A program made the translations under genes and the position numbers. The notes under the pieces are model-generated. The model ran no database searches, was not told the DNA's origin, and saw only the letters and a program-made list of their open reading frames with translations. Positions 44,939 through 53,782 of a DNA stretch of 54,801 nt are shown one piece after another (position 1 is the stretch's first letter; the number at the start of each line of letters is the position of its first letter). Source of the stretch: 40CM-4-68-19 sp036513415 (lineage in GTDB: Bacteria > Myxococcota > Myxococcia > Myxococcales > 40CM-4-68-19); NCBI GenBank assembly GCA_036513415.1, contig DATBZA010000115.1:1-54801 (forward strand), written 5' to 3'.

Positions 44939-45813
44939 CGCGTCCTCGGAAAGAGCCCGCTCGGCCTGAGCAGCAACATCGCAAGGAAGGCGACGTGGCC
45001 CGACCAGATACCCCAGCCCGGGTCGATGCGGAAACCGACGTCCTGGGTCACGCCAAGGATCAATCCGCCTGCCAGCGTCCCGTAGAAGGATCCCATGCCA
45101 CCGATGATCACCGCCTCAAAGGCGTAAAGGAGGAGCGCCGGTCCGTCGGAGGCCGAGACGGTGGTCTTCATGCCGTGCAGCGTGCCGGCCACCGCGACCA
45201 GGAGGAAGGCGATGCCGGTGGCCAACGCGTAGACGTGGCGGTGATCGATGCCCATCATCTCCGCGGCCTCGCGGTCGTCGCTCACCGCCCGGAACGCCCG
45301 GCCCAGATCGGTCCGATCGAAGAGGAGCTGCAGACCACAAGTAAGCACGACCGCTGCACCGAAGATGAGCAGCGGCAGCACACCGACCGAAAGACCCGCG
45401 GAGAGACTCAGACTGGCGGTGTTGAGGCCTCCCGACTCGATCGAGCGTGGATCGGCCGTGAAGATCTGCTGCAGCGCATTCTGGATGACGATCGCCAGCC
45501 CGAACGTCACCACCAGGGACGGCAGCGGATCCCTGCCCAGCGTCCCGTTGAGCACGAAGCGCTGCAAGGCGTAACCCGCCCCGAAGGAGAGCGGCAAGAG
45601 AAGGAGCAAGGCGGCCCAGGGCGCCGCTGCGGCTGGCAGCCCGATTGCCATCGCGAGCGAAGAGGCCGCGAACGCGGCCAGGATGATGAAGTCGCCGTGG
45701 GCGGTGTTGGTGAGCCGCATCACGCCGAAGAGGAGCGACTGGCCCAGGGCGAAAAGCGCGTAGAGCCCGCCGAGGAGGATGCCCTGCACGATGGTGTCGA
45801 TGAAGCTCAGCAT
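44935..45813 (-). CDS. livH: branched-chain-type ABC transporter permease LivH
   Basis: 292 residues, membrane protein. The start MLSFIDTIVQGILLGGLYALFALGQSLLFGVMRLTNTAHGDFIILAA is a clear LivH N-terminus, and the EAA-like AVSDDREAAEMMGIDHRHVYALATGIAFLLVAVAG and AFEAVIIGGMGSFYGTLAGG segments follow. Its gene follows LivF with a two-base gap and overlaps LivM by 4 bases. Confidence 0.92.
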   Translation of the reverse strand: MLSFIDTIVQGILLGGLYALFALGQSLLFGVMRLTNTAHGDFIILAAFAASSLAMAIGLPAAAAPWAALLLLLPLSFGAGYALQRFVLNGTLGRDPLPSLVVTFGLAIVIQNALQQIFTADPRSIESGGLNTASLSLSAGLSVGVLPLLIFGAAVVLTCGLQLLFDRTDLGRAFRAVSDDREAAEMMGIDHRHVYALATGIAFLLVAVAGTLHGMKTTVSASDGPALLLYAFEAVIIGGMGSFYGTLAGGLILGVTQDVGFRIDPGWGIWSGHVAFLAMLLLRPSGLFPRTR

Positions 45814-45815
45814 CG

Positions 45816-46514
45816 TTACACGCCGAAGTAGGCCTGGGAGATCTGCTCGCGGGTCAGCTCGCCGGAGACCCCCGACAAGGTAATCCGTCCCTCCTGCATG
45901 CAGTACAGGCGCCGCGACACCCGCTGAGCGACGGCAACGTCCTGCTCCACGATCACGGCAGTGAGCCCATCGTGGCAGAGGGTGGCCAACGCCTGGTAGA
46001 TCTCCTTCACGACCACGGGTGCGAGGCCGAGCGACAGCTCGTCGCAGATCAGCAGGCGCGGGTTGCCCATCAGCGCGCGGCCGATTGCCGCCATCTGCTG
46101 CTCGCCTCCGGAGAGAGCGGTCGCGGAGACCGCTCGCCGTTCCTCGAGCCTCGGAAACAGCCGATACACCGATTCGAGACGCCAGGGGCCGGCGCGCTTC
46201 ACGTACGCGCCCATGCGCAGGTTCTCCTCCACCGAGAGGCTGGGGAACAGCCGGCGGCCTTCGGGCACCAGCGCAATTCCCCGGCGGACGATCTTCGCAG
46301 CAGTAAGCCCACCGATCTCCTCACCGAGGAACGCGACAGCGTCTCGCGGCGCCGGCAAGAGTCCGCAGACGGTCTTGAGGAAGGTGGACTTGCCGGCGCC
46401 GTTCGCACCGACCAGCGCCACCACCTCGCCGGCGTCGATCTCGAAGTCCACGCCGAACAAGGCCTGGAAGTCGCCGTAGTACGCCTCGAGCCTGCGGGTA
46501 CGGAGGAGCGCCAT
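45816..46514 (-). CDS. livF: branched-chain-type ABC transporter ATP-binding protein LivF
   Basis: 232 residues. Walker A GANGAGKST, the LivF-type LVPEGRRLFPSLSVEENL, signature LSGGEQQMAAIGRALM and Walker B LLICDELSLGLAPVVV are all present. It is one of two ATPases of the importer. Its first codon follows the LivG stop with no spacer, so translation is coupled. Confidence 0.93.
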   Translation of the reverse strand: MALLRTRRLEAYYGDFQALFGVDFEIDAGEVVALVGANGAGKSTFLKTVCGLLPAPRDAVAFLGEEIGGLTAAKIVRRGIALVPEGRRLFPSLSVEENLRMGAYVKRAGPWRLESVYRLFPRLEERRAVSATALSGGEQQMAAIGRALMGNPRLLICDELSLGLAPVVVKEIYQALATLCHDGLTAVIVEQDVAVAQRVSRRLYCMQEGRITLSGVSGELTREQISQAYFGV

Positions 46515-47237
46515 TCAGGCCGCGAGCCCCAGGTAGACGCGCTGCACCTCCGGATCGCCCATCACTGCCGCGGGCGCGCCCTCGGCCAGCTTCCGCCCGA
46601 AGTTGATCACCAGCAGCCGGTCGGCCACGGCGACCAGCGCGTGCACCACGTGCTCGATCCACAGCATCGTCACCCCTTGCCGCTTGATCCGGCGGAGCTC
46701 CTCGATGAGGTCCGCCGACTCGTGCTCGGTCAACCCGCCGGCGATCTCGTCGAGCAGCAGGAGCCGCGGCCGGGTGGCGAGGGCGCGCGCGAGCTCCAGG
46801 CGCTTGCGATCGAGCAGGGTGAGGCTACCCGCCAGCCAATTCGCTTTCTGCAGCAGGCCGGTCTGACGAAGGATCTCGACGACGCCGGCATACGTCTCCT
46901 TCTCGTGCCGCTGCGAGCCAAATGCGGCCGCCACGATCAGGTTCTCGAACACGGTCATCGCCCCGAACGGCCGGGGGACCTGGTAGGCCCGGCCGATGCC
47001 GAGCCGGCAGCGAAGGTGCGGCGGCTCGCGGGCGACGTCCCGGCCCGCGAATTGGATCCGCCCGGCGTCCGCCCGCAGCTCGCCCGTGACCAGGTTCAAG
47101 AGGGTCGTCTTGCCGGCGCCGTTCGGACCCAGCACACCGAGCGTCTCGCCCTCCGCCACGGAGAGCGAGAGAGCGTCGAGCACCCGAAGGGCGCCGAAGC
47201 TCTTCGAGACCGCCTCCACGGCGAGGATGGCGGACAT
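46515..47237 (-). CDS. livG: branched-chain-type ABC transporter ATP-binding protein LivG
   Basis: 240 residues from the ATG at 47237, two bases after the binding-protein stop. Walker A GPNGAGKT at 37-44, GIGRAYQVPRPFGAMTVFENL, Walker B LLLLDEIAGGLTEHE and the H-loop WIEHVVHALV are seen. The ABC signature is atypical: SLTLLDRKRLELARAL in place of LSGGQ-like sequence, a variant also met in other LivG proteins. It pairs with LivF. Confidence 0.9.
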   Translation of the reverse strand: MSAILAVEAVSKSFGALRVLDALSLSVAEGETLGVLGPNGAGKTTLLNLVTGELRADAGRIQFAGRDVAREPPHLRCRLGIGRAYQVPRPFGAMTVFENLIVAAAFGSQRHEKETYAGVVEILRQTGLLQKANWLAGSLTLLDRKRLELARALATRPRLLLLDEIAGGLTEHESADLIEELRRIKRQGVTMLWIEHVVHALVAVADRLLVINFGRKLAEGAPAAVMGDPEVQRVYLGLAA

Positions 47238-47239
47238 CC

Positions 47240-48472
47240 TCAGGAGATCAGCTGGAGCTTGCCGCCGACGGGGATCTCGGGGGCGGCGTGGTTGTTGACG
47301 ATGACCAGCTCGTACCGGTGCTTCTTGCCTTTCACCCATTGGCCCAGCACCAGGGGTGTCTTCGACACGTTCTTGAAGGGTCCCTGGCCACCCCACTTGA
47401 CCGGGCCCACCACCGTGGCGAGCTGCGTCGCCGCCACCGCATCGCGCAGCGCCACCTTGTCGTGCGGATCCTTCGCGCGCCGGAGGGCGTCCACGGCCAC
47501 TTCGAAGAGCGCGTGCGCGAAGCCGATGGGCTGTGTCCACTGCTTCTTGGTCCCCGATTCGTATGAATCCGCGAGCTGCCGCGCGGTCTGTCCGGTCAGC
47601 GACGACTTGAACGGGTGCGAAGGGGACCACCACACTTCCGTCGAGAGCCCCTGGCCCAGCTCGCCGAGCGCTTCGATCGCGCCTGGGAAGAGCAGGGCCT
47701 TGCCGAGCGTGACCACCTTGGGCCGCAGGCCCTGCTGCCGGGCCTGGGTGAGGAAGGTCTTGGCGTCGGGAGGGATGACCACCCCGGTCACGATCTCCGC
47801 GCTTGCCTTCTTGAAGGCGGCGATCTGCGCGGAGAAGTCGTTGTTCATGTTCTGGAAGCGGCCCGGATCGATCAGCGTGAAGCCCTCCTTCGCCAGCGGA
47901 CCCGGGAAGCCGCGCTCCTTGTCGCCCCAGGCGTTTCCGTCGCCGTCGTTGGGGAAGAGCCCGCCCACGACCCGGTTGGTCGGCACCGATTTCCAGCCGG
48001 CCAGGAAGTTCGCGATCACGTCCTCCAGGCCCCAGAAGAAGTGGTACGTCCAGTCGAAACCCTTGCCGGGGTCGCCCTTGCGGCCGAAGAACCAGGGCTG
48101 CCAAGGAACTACCGTGGAGATGCACGGGACCTCGTTCAGCTCGCAGGCGTCGCAGACCGGGTTGGCGGTCTCGGGCGTCGACGACACCAGCACCAGGTCG
48201 ACCTTCTCCTTGAGGATCAGATCGTTCGCGACCTCGCCCGCGCGATTCGGGCTCGACTGGCTGTCCTTCTGCACGATCTGGAAGGGGCTCTTCTCCTTCG
48301 CGAACAGCTTGTTCATCTGGTCGATGGTGAACCGGTCCGCCTCGCCGAACGGCGCCAGGGGCCCGGTTTGCGGCGAGACGAAGCCGATGCGCACGGGCCC
48401 CTTCTGGGCGAACGCGACGCGCGGCAGGGTGAGGAGCGCAGCTGCCTTGAGCAATGACCGGCGAGTTGCCAT
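47240..48472 (-). CDS. ABC transporter substrate-binding protein (LivK type, aromatic ligand likely)
   Basis: 410 residues from the ATG at 48472, which has AAGGAGG seven bases upstream. A twin-Arg-like signal (MATRRSLLKAAALLTLPRVAFAQ) suggests Tat or Sec export. The mature protein is a type 1 periplasmic binding protein (VRIGFVSPQTGPLAPFGEADRFTIDQMN). It has three Cys/Trp-rich segments (VCDACELNEVPCISTVVPWQPWFF). It captures the substrate for LivFGHM. Clustering with ring-cleavage genes suggests an aromatic acid ligand, as in several benzoate- or coumarate-type Liv systems. Confidence 0.9.
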   Translation of the reverse strand: MATRRSLLKAAALLTLPRVAFAQKGPVRIGFVSPQTGPLAPFGEADRFTIDQMNKLFAKEKSPFQIVQKDSQSSPNRAGEVANDLILKEKVDLVLVSSTPETANPVCDACELNEVPCISTVVPWQPWFFGRKGDPGKGFDWTYHFFWGLEDVIANFLAGWKSVPTNRVVGGLFPNDGDGNAWGDKERGFPGPLAKEGFTLIDPGRFQNMNNDFSAQIAAFKKASAEIVTGVVIPPDAKTFLTQARQQGLRPKVVTLGKALLFPGAIEALGELGQGLSTEVWWSPSHPFKSSLTGQTARQLADSYESGTKKQWTQPIGFAHALFEVAVDALRRAKDPHDKVALRDAVAATQLATVVGPVKWGGQGPFKNVSKTPLVLGQWVKGKKHRYELVIVNNHAAPEIPVGGKLQLIS

Positions 48473-48488
48473 GCAACCTCCTTGAGTG

Positions 48489-49145
48489 TCATGCGACCAT
48501 GCCCTGCGGTGGTGGAATGAGCGCCGCGCGTGTGAGCTGCTGCAGCTCGGCGAAGGAGAGCCCGCCCACCATCTCCAGCACGTGCAGGCCGTCCGGACCG
48601 ACATCGATGACCGCAAGATCGGTGTAGATGCGGTCCACGCAGCCGATGGCGGTGAGCGGGTACCGGCAGCGCTCGACGATCTTGCTCTGGCCCTGCCGCG
48701 TGACGTGCTCCATCATCACGAACACCTGCTTCGCGCCGATGGCCAGGTCCATCGCGCCGCCCACCGCCGGGATCGCATCAGGTTGTCCGGTGTGCCAGTT
48801 GGCCAGATCCCCCGAGGCGGAGACCTCGAACGCGCCCAGGACGCAGATGTCGAGGTGACCGCCGCGCATCATCGCGAACGAGTCGGCGTGGTGGAAGAAC
48901 GACCCTCCGGGCAGGAGCGTCACCGGCTGCTTGCCGGCGTTGATCAGGTCGGGATCCTCCTCACCCGGGGCGGGCGCGGGTCCCATGCCCAGGATGCCGT
49001 TCTCGCTATGCAGGAAGATCTCGCGATCGGGAGGCAAATGGTTGGCGATCAGCGTGGGCAGGCCGATGCCGAGATTGACGTAGGCGCCTTCGGGGATGTC
49101 GCGCGCCACGCGGGAGGCGAGCTGATCGCGGGAAAGGCGCTTCAT
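48489..49145 (-). CDS. pcaJ: 3-oxoacid (3-oxoadipate) CoA-transferase subunit B
   Basis: 218 residues. The catalytic glutamate is Glu48 in HSENGILGMG, the hallmark of the beta subunit of class I CoA-transferases. GIGLPTLIANHLPPD precedes it. It transfers CoA from succinyl-CoA to 3-oxoadipate, the step after maleylacetate reduction. It overlaps the subunit A gene by 4 bases. An acetoacetate-type activity cannot be excluded from sequence, but the neighbours favour 3-oxoadipate. Confidence 0.87.
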   Translation of the reverse strand: MKRLSRDQLASRVARDIPEGAYVNLGIGLPTLIANHLPPDREIFLHSENGILGMGPAPAPGEEDPDLINAGKQPVTLLPGGSFFHHADSFAMMRGGHLDICVLGAFEVSASGDLANWHTGQPDAIPAVGGAMDLAIGAKQVFVMMEHVTRQGQSKIVERCRYPLTAIGCVDRIYTDLAVIDVGPDGLHVLEMVGGLSFAELQQLTRAALIPPPQGMVA

Positions 49146-49804
49146 GCGATGGCCACCACCCTGCGGACGAAGATGCCCGGCGTGACGATGGCCTCCGGAT
49201 CGAGCGCGCCCACCTCGACCAGCGCGTCGACCTGCGCCACGGTGCAGGCGGCCGCGCTCGCCATGATCGGCCCGAAGTTGCGCGCGGCCTTGCGGTAGAC
49301 GAGGTTGCCCAGCCGGTCGCCGCGGTGCGCCTTGATCAGCGCGAAATCCGCCGCCAGCGGGTATTCGAGCACGTGCGGGCGGCCTGCGATCACGCGCGTC
49401 TCCTTCCCTTCCGCGAGCAGGGTGCCGTGGCCGGTGGGCGTGTAGAACGCGCCGATGCCCGCTCCCGCCGCCCGGATGCGTTCGGCGAGGTTGCCCTGAG
49501 GCACGACCTCCAGCTCGATCTCTCCCTTGCGGTAGAGCGCGTCGAAGACGTGCGAATCGGACTGCCGCGGAAACGAACAGATGATCTTCCGCACCCGGCG
49601 CGCCTTGAGCAGGGCTGCCAGGCCCAGCTCGCCGTTCCCGGCGTTGTTGTTGACCACCGTCAGGTCTCGCGCGCCCTGCGCGATCAGCGCGTCGATCAGC
49701 GCCGCCGGCTGGCCCGCCAAGCCGAATCCGCCGATCATTACCGTCGCGCCGTCGCGGACGTCGGCGACGGCGGCTTCCAGCGAGACCACGGTCTTGTCCA
49801 CCAT
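49142..49804 (-). CDS. pcaI: 3-oxoacid (3-oxoadipate) CoA-transferase subunit A
   Basis: 220 residues from the ATG at 49804, two bases after the aldehyde dehydrogenase stop; the longer open frame lies inside that gene. Conserved GGFGLAGQPAALIDALI, the NNNAGNGELGL motif, the Ser-rich SFPRQSDSHVFD and the GTLLAEGKETR segment mark subunit A of class I CoA-transferases (ScoA/PcaI). It binds CoA and works with subunit B encoded directly downstream. Confidence 0.87.
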   Translation of the reverse strand: MVDKTVVSLEAAVADVRDGATVMIGGFGLAGQPAALIDALIAQGARDLTVVNNNAGNGELGLAALLKARRVRKIICSFPRQSDSHVFDALYRKGEIELEVVPQGNLAERIRAAGAGIGAFYTPTGHGTLLAEGKETRVIAGRPHVLEYPLAADFALIKAHRGDRLGNLVYRKAARNFGPIMASAAACTVAQVDALVEVGALDPEAIVTPGIFVRRVVAIA

Positions 49805-49806
49805 GC

Positions 49807-51282
49807 TCAATCCTGGCGCGGATAGTAGGGTGGGATCTGGGCGTCGACGTTCACCCAGACGGACTTGGTCTGGGTGTACTCGCGCATCACTTCGAATCCC
49901 ATCTCCCGTCCGTAGCCGGAGCTGCCGGTGCCACCGAACGGCGAGGCGGGGTTCACGCGCTTGTAGCAATTGATCCAGACCATGCCGCTCTTCATCTCGC
50001 GGGCGAACCTGTGCGCGCGCTGGACGTTCGCGGTCCACAGGCCGCCGCCCAGGCCGTACTCGGTCCCATTGGCAATGGCGAGCGCCTCATCGTCATCGCG
50101 GAAGGTGGTCACGGTGACGAACGGCCCGAACACCTCTTCCTGGCAGACGCGGTCGGTCGGTCGGGCCCGGACCACCGTCGGTTCGACATAGCAGCCGCGT
50201 GAGAGCTCGGGACGTTCCGGCGGCTTTCCGCCCAGCAGGACTTCACCGCCCTGGTCCTTCGCCACCTGCACGTAGGAGAGGACGCGATCGCGATGCATCG
50301 CGGAGGTGAGCGGGCCCATCTCGGTAGCGGGTTCGATGGGGTTGCCGAGCCTGATCGACTTCGCCAGCGGCACGAAGCGGGCGAGAAATGCCTCCGCGAT
50401 CTTCTCCTGCAAGAGCAAACGGGCCCCCGCCACGCAAGCCTGGCCCTGGTTGTGAAAGATGGCGAAAGCGGAGCCGTTGACCGCCGCCGTGAGATTCGCG
50501 TCGTCGAAGACGATGTTGGCGCCCTTGCCCCCCAGCTCGAGCTGCACTTTCTTCAGATTCACGGCGGACGCCTGGACGATGCGGCGTCCGGTGGCGGTCG
50601 AGCCGGTGAAGGCGATCTTGGCCACTCCTGGATGCTCTGCCAGGTACTGCCCGGCCACCGCGCCGAGCCCCGGCACGATGTTCACCACGCCGTCAGGGAA
50701 GCCGACTTCGGCCATGAGCTCGGCCATCCGCAGGCTGGAGAGGGGCGTCAGCTCGGCGGGCTTCATCACCACGCAGTTCCCGGCGGCGAGGGCGGGCGCC
50801 ATCTTCCAGCTGGTGAACATGAGCGGGAAGTTCCACGGCACCACCTGCCCGACCACGCCGAGCGGCTCGCGCAAGAGGTAATTGAGGAAGCCCGCTTCCA
50901 CTGGGATGACCGAACCCTCGAACTTGTCGGCCATGCCGCCGAAGTAACGGAAGGTTGCGGCGGTGCGCGGCGTGTCGACGCCGCGCGTATCGCGCAGCGG
51001 GTGGCCCGTGTCGAGCGTCTCCAGGCGCGCCAGTTCTTCGGCTCGCTCCTCGATCTTGTCGGCGAGCTTGAGCAAGAGGCGGCCCCGGTCGGCGGCGGCG
51101 AGGCGGCTCCAGCGCGGAAAGGCGGCGCGCGCCGCCTCCACCGCCTTGTCGACGTCCGCCTTGCCGGCCATCGACACATCGGCGAGCGGCGTGTTGTCGT
51201 GCGGATTGAGCGACGGCAGCGTGGCGCCGTCCTCCGCCGGCACGAACTTGCCGCCGATGTAGAGCCGCTGCTGGATCTCCAT
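49807..51282 (-). CDS. hapE: aldehyde dehydrogenase, likely 4-hydroxymuconic semialdehyde dehydrogenase
   Basis: 491 residues of the NAD(P)-dependent aldehyde dehydrogenase superfamily. The catalytic Glu249 (VQLELGGKGANIVF) and Cys283 (NQGQACVAG) are present, with the oxyanion Asn in PWNFPLM at about 151 and FTGSTATG as cofactor loop. GAGAGGT precedes the ATG. Position right after the two hydroquinone dioxygenase genes makes oxidation of 4-hydroxymuconic semialdehyde to maleylacetate the most likely reaction, as in the known hap/pnp clusters. The family alone does not prove the substrate. Confidence 0.87.
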   Translation of the reverse strand: MEIQQRLYIGGKFVPAEDGATLPSLNPHDNTPLADVSMAGKADVDKAVEAARAAFPRWSRLAAADRGRLLLKLADKIEERAEELARLETLDTGHPLRDTRGVDTPRTAATFRYFGGMADKFEGSVIPVEAGFLNYLLREPLGVVGQVVPWNFPLMFTSWKMAPALAAGNCVVMKPAELTPLSSLRMAELMAEVGFPDGVVNIVPGLGAVAGQYLAEHPGVAKIAFTGSTATGRRIVQASAVNLKKVQLELGGKGANIVFDDANLTAAVNGSAFAIFHNQGQACVAGARLLLQEKIAEAFLARFVPLAKSIRLGNPIEPATEMGPLTSAMHRDRVLSYVQVAKDQGGEVLLGGKPPERPELSRGCYVEPTVVRARPTDRVCQEEVFGPFVTVTTFRDDDEALAIANGTEYGLGGGLWTANVQRAHRFAREMKSGMVWINCYKRVNPASPFGGTGSSGYGREMGFEVMREYTQTKSVWVNVDAQIPPYYPRQD

Positions 51283-51346
51283 CCGGACCTCTCAGTCTGC
51301 GAATCGGTCCAGGGAGCAGACATCGGTCCCCGCCGGAGGCCGCATC

Positions 51347-52375
51347 TCAGAACTCGACCGGATACGGCTTGAGCTGCCCCGTCTCGTAAAGCTTGGGCAG
51401 ATCCATGCGTGCGTTCTCCCAGACCAGCAGCATGGAGCGCTTGGTGGCGAACCCCTGGTGGCGGATGTCGGCCGGCATGGAGGCCACGTCGCCGGCGCGC
51501 ATCAGCACGCGGGCGCGCGGCCTGCCGGTCTCCTTGTCGGCGACCTCCCACTCGATCTCGTCGGTGAGCTGCACGAACCACTCGACGCGGTCGTTCCCGT
51601 GGATGATGGGGAGGATGTATTCCTCGGTAGTGGGACAGAAGAGCGACTCGCGGCAGACGGAGGTGACCGACGGGTTCCAGGTGACGTCGGATCGCGAGAG
51701 GTACTTGAAGAGGTTGAAGCCGTGCAGCTTGCCCTCGAAGCCGGGCTCGACTTCGATCACGGGTTCGTCCTGCGGGACGTCCGCGAAGGCGCGATTCACC
51801 GGCAGGTCGTCGCGGAGCGGAGAGTCGCCGAACAGGCCGGGCATCCGCTTGGTGGCGACGCGGGTCCGCTCGATTGCGGCGATGTTCTCGCCTTTCTTCG
51901 TACCGGCCCAGCTCGCACCCGTCTCCTCCGGAGCGGCGAAGGGATCGAATCCAGCGTTGCACCAGTCGCGAAGGATGGCCTTGCAGGTGGCCATTGCGAA
52001 CGGCGAGTCGAACTCCTCCACGTAGGACAGACCTGCCTTGTGGTAGGCCTCGTGGTACCGGCCGGCGAAGAACTCCACCCGGCCGTACAGGTTGCGGCTG
52101 CCGAACATCGCGTCGAAGTTCACCCAGCCGTAGAAGAAGCCCCAGGCCACGTCGCGCATCAGCGCGCGCAGGAACGCGTCAGCCGAGATCCGGTGCTCGA
52201 GACGGCCGCGCTTGGTGGGCCAGCTGACGTGGACGAAGTACTCGTCGCGCAGGAAATGGAACTCGCCCAACTCGAAGGCGCGGAACCCGGTCTTCGGGTC
52301 GGGCTCGCTCATCACGACCTTGAACTCTGGCGCCTTCGCGGGGCGTCGGACCGCTTGGGATTCGGGCATTGCCAT
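51347..52375 (-). CDS. hapD: hydroquinone 1,2-dioxygenase, large subunit
   Basis: 342 residues from the ATG at 52375 (AAGGAG upstream). The C-terminal half is a cupin whose iron ligands can be read directly. HGNDRVE supplies His259, Asn261 and Glu265, and DIRHQG supplies His306. The spacing equals that recalled for the Fe(II) site of PnpD (His, Asn at +2, Glu at +6, His at +47), the large subunit of two-component hydroquinone dioxygenase. The enzyme opens hydroquinone to 4-hydroxymuconic semialdehyde. The small-subunit gene lies 11 bases upstream. Confidence 0.88.
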   Translation of the reverse strand: MAMPESQAVRRPAKAPEFKVVMSEPDPKTGFRAFELGEFHFLRDEYFVHVSWPTKRGRLEHRISADAFLRALMRDVAWGFFYGWVNFDAMFGSRNLYGRVEFFAGRYHEAYHKAGLSYVEEFDSPFAMATCKAILRDWCNAGFDPFAAPEETGASWAGTKKGENIAAIERTRVATKRMPGLFGDSPLRDDLPVNRAFADVPQDEPVIEVEPGFEGKLHGFNLFKYLSRSDVTWNPSVTSVCRESLFCPTTEEYILPIIHGNDRVEWFVQLTDEIEWEVADKETGRPRARVLMRAGDVASMPADIRHQGFATKRSMLLVWENARMDLPKLYETGQLKPYPVEF

Positions 52376-52386
52376 GGCCGTCTCCT

Positions 52387-52881
52387 TCAGGAAGTGCAGA
52401 TCTCCGCCCACTTCTGCTGCGTCAGACCGCCGAGGATGGTCTGCTGGATCATGACCGAGGGCCGGGCCGCGCTGAACTGGTACGCGGCCCCCTTGGGGAG
52501 CAGCGCCTGGTGGCCGCGCTTCAGATGGATGCGGCCCATCTTCCTGCCCTTGGGCGGGCCGGAAAGGCGCTGGGTTCCGTCTTTGCCCTGAGGCGGCGCG
52601 GCGTCGCCCGGCTCCGCGAACGAGACGGTGACCTCGCCGTCCATCACCACCACGAATTCGTCGTGGTTGCACGCGAGCCAATCGGAGGTGCCCTCGGCGC
52701 GGATGGCCTCGATCACGTACTCGAGGTTCCTGGCCACCGCGATCTTGTCGTACGGCTTCGACTTCGATGCGACCTCGAAGACGTTGGAGTAGCAGTAGTG
52801 CTTGGGGTCGTCGTCGATGATGGTGAGCTGGCCCCTCTCGAACTTGTCGAGCGATCCGGTGACCGTCGTGTACCGGCCCAT
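52387..52881 (-). CDS. hapC: hydroquinone 1,2-dioxygenase, small subunit
   Basis: 164 residues, the usual length of HapC/PnpC. A single cupin-like barrel with CNHDEFVVVMDGEVTVSF and LKRGHQALLPKGAAYQF, but without the full metal-ligand set of the large subunit, as known for this family. A GGAGG lies seven bases before the ATG. It is the first gene of the minus-strand operon, so the operon promoter should lie in 52882-52993. Confidence 0.85.
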   Translation of the reverse strand: MGRYTTVTGSLDKFERGQLTIIDDDPKHYCYSNVFEVASKSKPYDKIAVARNLEYVIEAIRAEGTSDWLACNHDEFVVVMDGEVTVSFAEPGDAAPPQGKDGTQRLSGPPKGRKMGRIHLKRGHQALLPKGAAYQFSAARPSVMIQQTILGGLTQQKWAEICTS

Positions 52882-52950
52882 GCCGCACCTCCGCGCAGGG
52901 TGCGGAGCCTAGGTCTGCCGGGTGAGCGGGTCAAGCGCTCCTTCGCCACG

Positions 52951-52974
52951 CGAACGCTTGTTCGAGATGCGAAC
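52951..52974. promoter_or_regulatory. candidate IclR operator in the divergent promoter
   Basis: CGAACGCTTGTTCG (52951-52964) is an inverted repeat CGAAC-N4-GTTCG. A third half-site GCGAAC follows at 52969-52974, directly repeating the left arm. It lies between the hapC-type operon and the IclR gene, 43 to 20 bases before the latter's start. Such repeated half-sites resemble the operators of PcaR/PobR-type IclR regulators. Confidence 0.6.
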
Positions 52975-52993
52975 AGCGACTAATATCCGCGAC

Positions 52994-53782
52994 ATGAACG
53001 GCGCCGAGCCAGTCCTCACCCCTGGGGACGCCTACGTGCAGTCGTTTGCGCGCGGCCTTTCGGTGATCCGCGCCTTCAGCTCCGAGCGGCCGTCGATGAC
53101 GCTCTCCGAAGTGGCGGCGGCAACCGGCCTGACGCGGGCAGGCGCGCGCCGCATCCTCTTGACTCTCGCCCAGCTCGGCTACGTGACCGCCGACGGGCGG
53201 CAGTTCCGCCTCACCGCGCGCATCCTCGATCTGGGATTCGCCTACCTCTCTTCGATGCCGTTCTGGAACCTCGCCGAGCCGATCATGGAAGCGCTGGTCG
53301 AGGAGGTGCACGAGTCCAGCTCCGCCTCGGTCCTCGACGGCACCGACATCGTCTACGTGCTCCGCGTTCCCACCCACAAGATCATGACCATCAGCCTGGG
53401 TCCCGGCAGCAGGCTGCCGGCGTGGTGCACGTCGATGGGGCGGGTCCTCCTCTCGGGACTGGACGATGCCGAGGTCGACTCCATCCTGCGCAGATCCAGG
53501 ATCGAGGCGCGCACGACGCGCACCGTCACCGAGCGCGCCGAGCTGCGCAGGCTGGTCGCCGAGGTGCGCGTCCGCGGCTGGGCCCTGGTCAACCAGGAGC
53601 TGGAGGAGGGGCTGGTCTCGATCAGCGCGCCGATCCGCGAGCGCAGCGGCCGCGTCCTGGCCGCGCTCAACGTCAGCGGCCAGGCCAACCGGACGTCGCC
53701 GCAGCAGATGGTGAAGCGGTTCTTGCCGCCCCTGCGCGCCGCAGCGGACCGGCTGAGCGAGCTGATGCGGCGGCGGTCATGA
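52994..53782 (+). CDS. IclR-family transcriptional regulator (PcaR/PobR-like)
   Basis: 262 residues from the ATG at 52994. An in-frame ATG at 52967 would lie within the operator-like repeat and was not chosen; neither has a strong RBS. The N-terminal winged HTH is SVIRAFSSERPSMTLSEVAAATGLTRAGARRILLTLAQLGYV. The C-terminal effector domain has RLPAWCTSMGRVLLSGL and GWALVNQELEEGLVSISAPIRE, typical of the PcaR/PobR branch for aromatic acids. It is divergent from the ring-cleavage operon and overlaps the monooxygenase gene by 4 bases, so it most likely controls both. Confidence 0.92.
   Translation: MNGAEPVLTPGDAYVQSFARGLSVIRAFSSERPSMTLSEVAAATGLTRAGARRILLTLAQLGYVTADGRQFRLTARILDLGFAYLSSMPFWNLAEPIMEALVEEVHESSSASVLDGTDIVYVLRVPTHKIMTISLGPGSRLPAWCTSMGRVLLSGLDDAEVDSILRRSRIEARTTRTVTERAELRRLVAEVRVRGWALVNQELEEGLVSISAPIRERSGRVLAALNVSGQANRTSPQQMVKRFLPPLRAAADRLSELMRRRS

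Noticed and set aside
45972..48485. A long plus-strand frame opposite the livF, livG and binding-protein genes.
   Set aside because: Antisense to three genes with intact ABC motifs.
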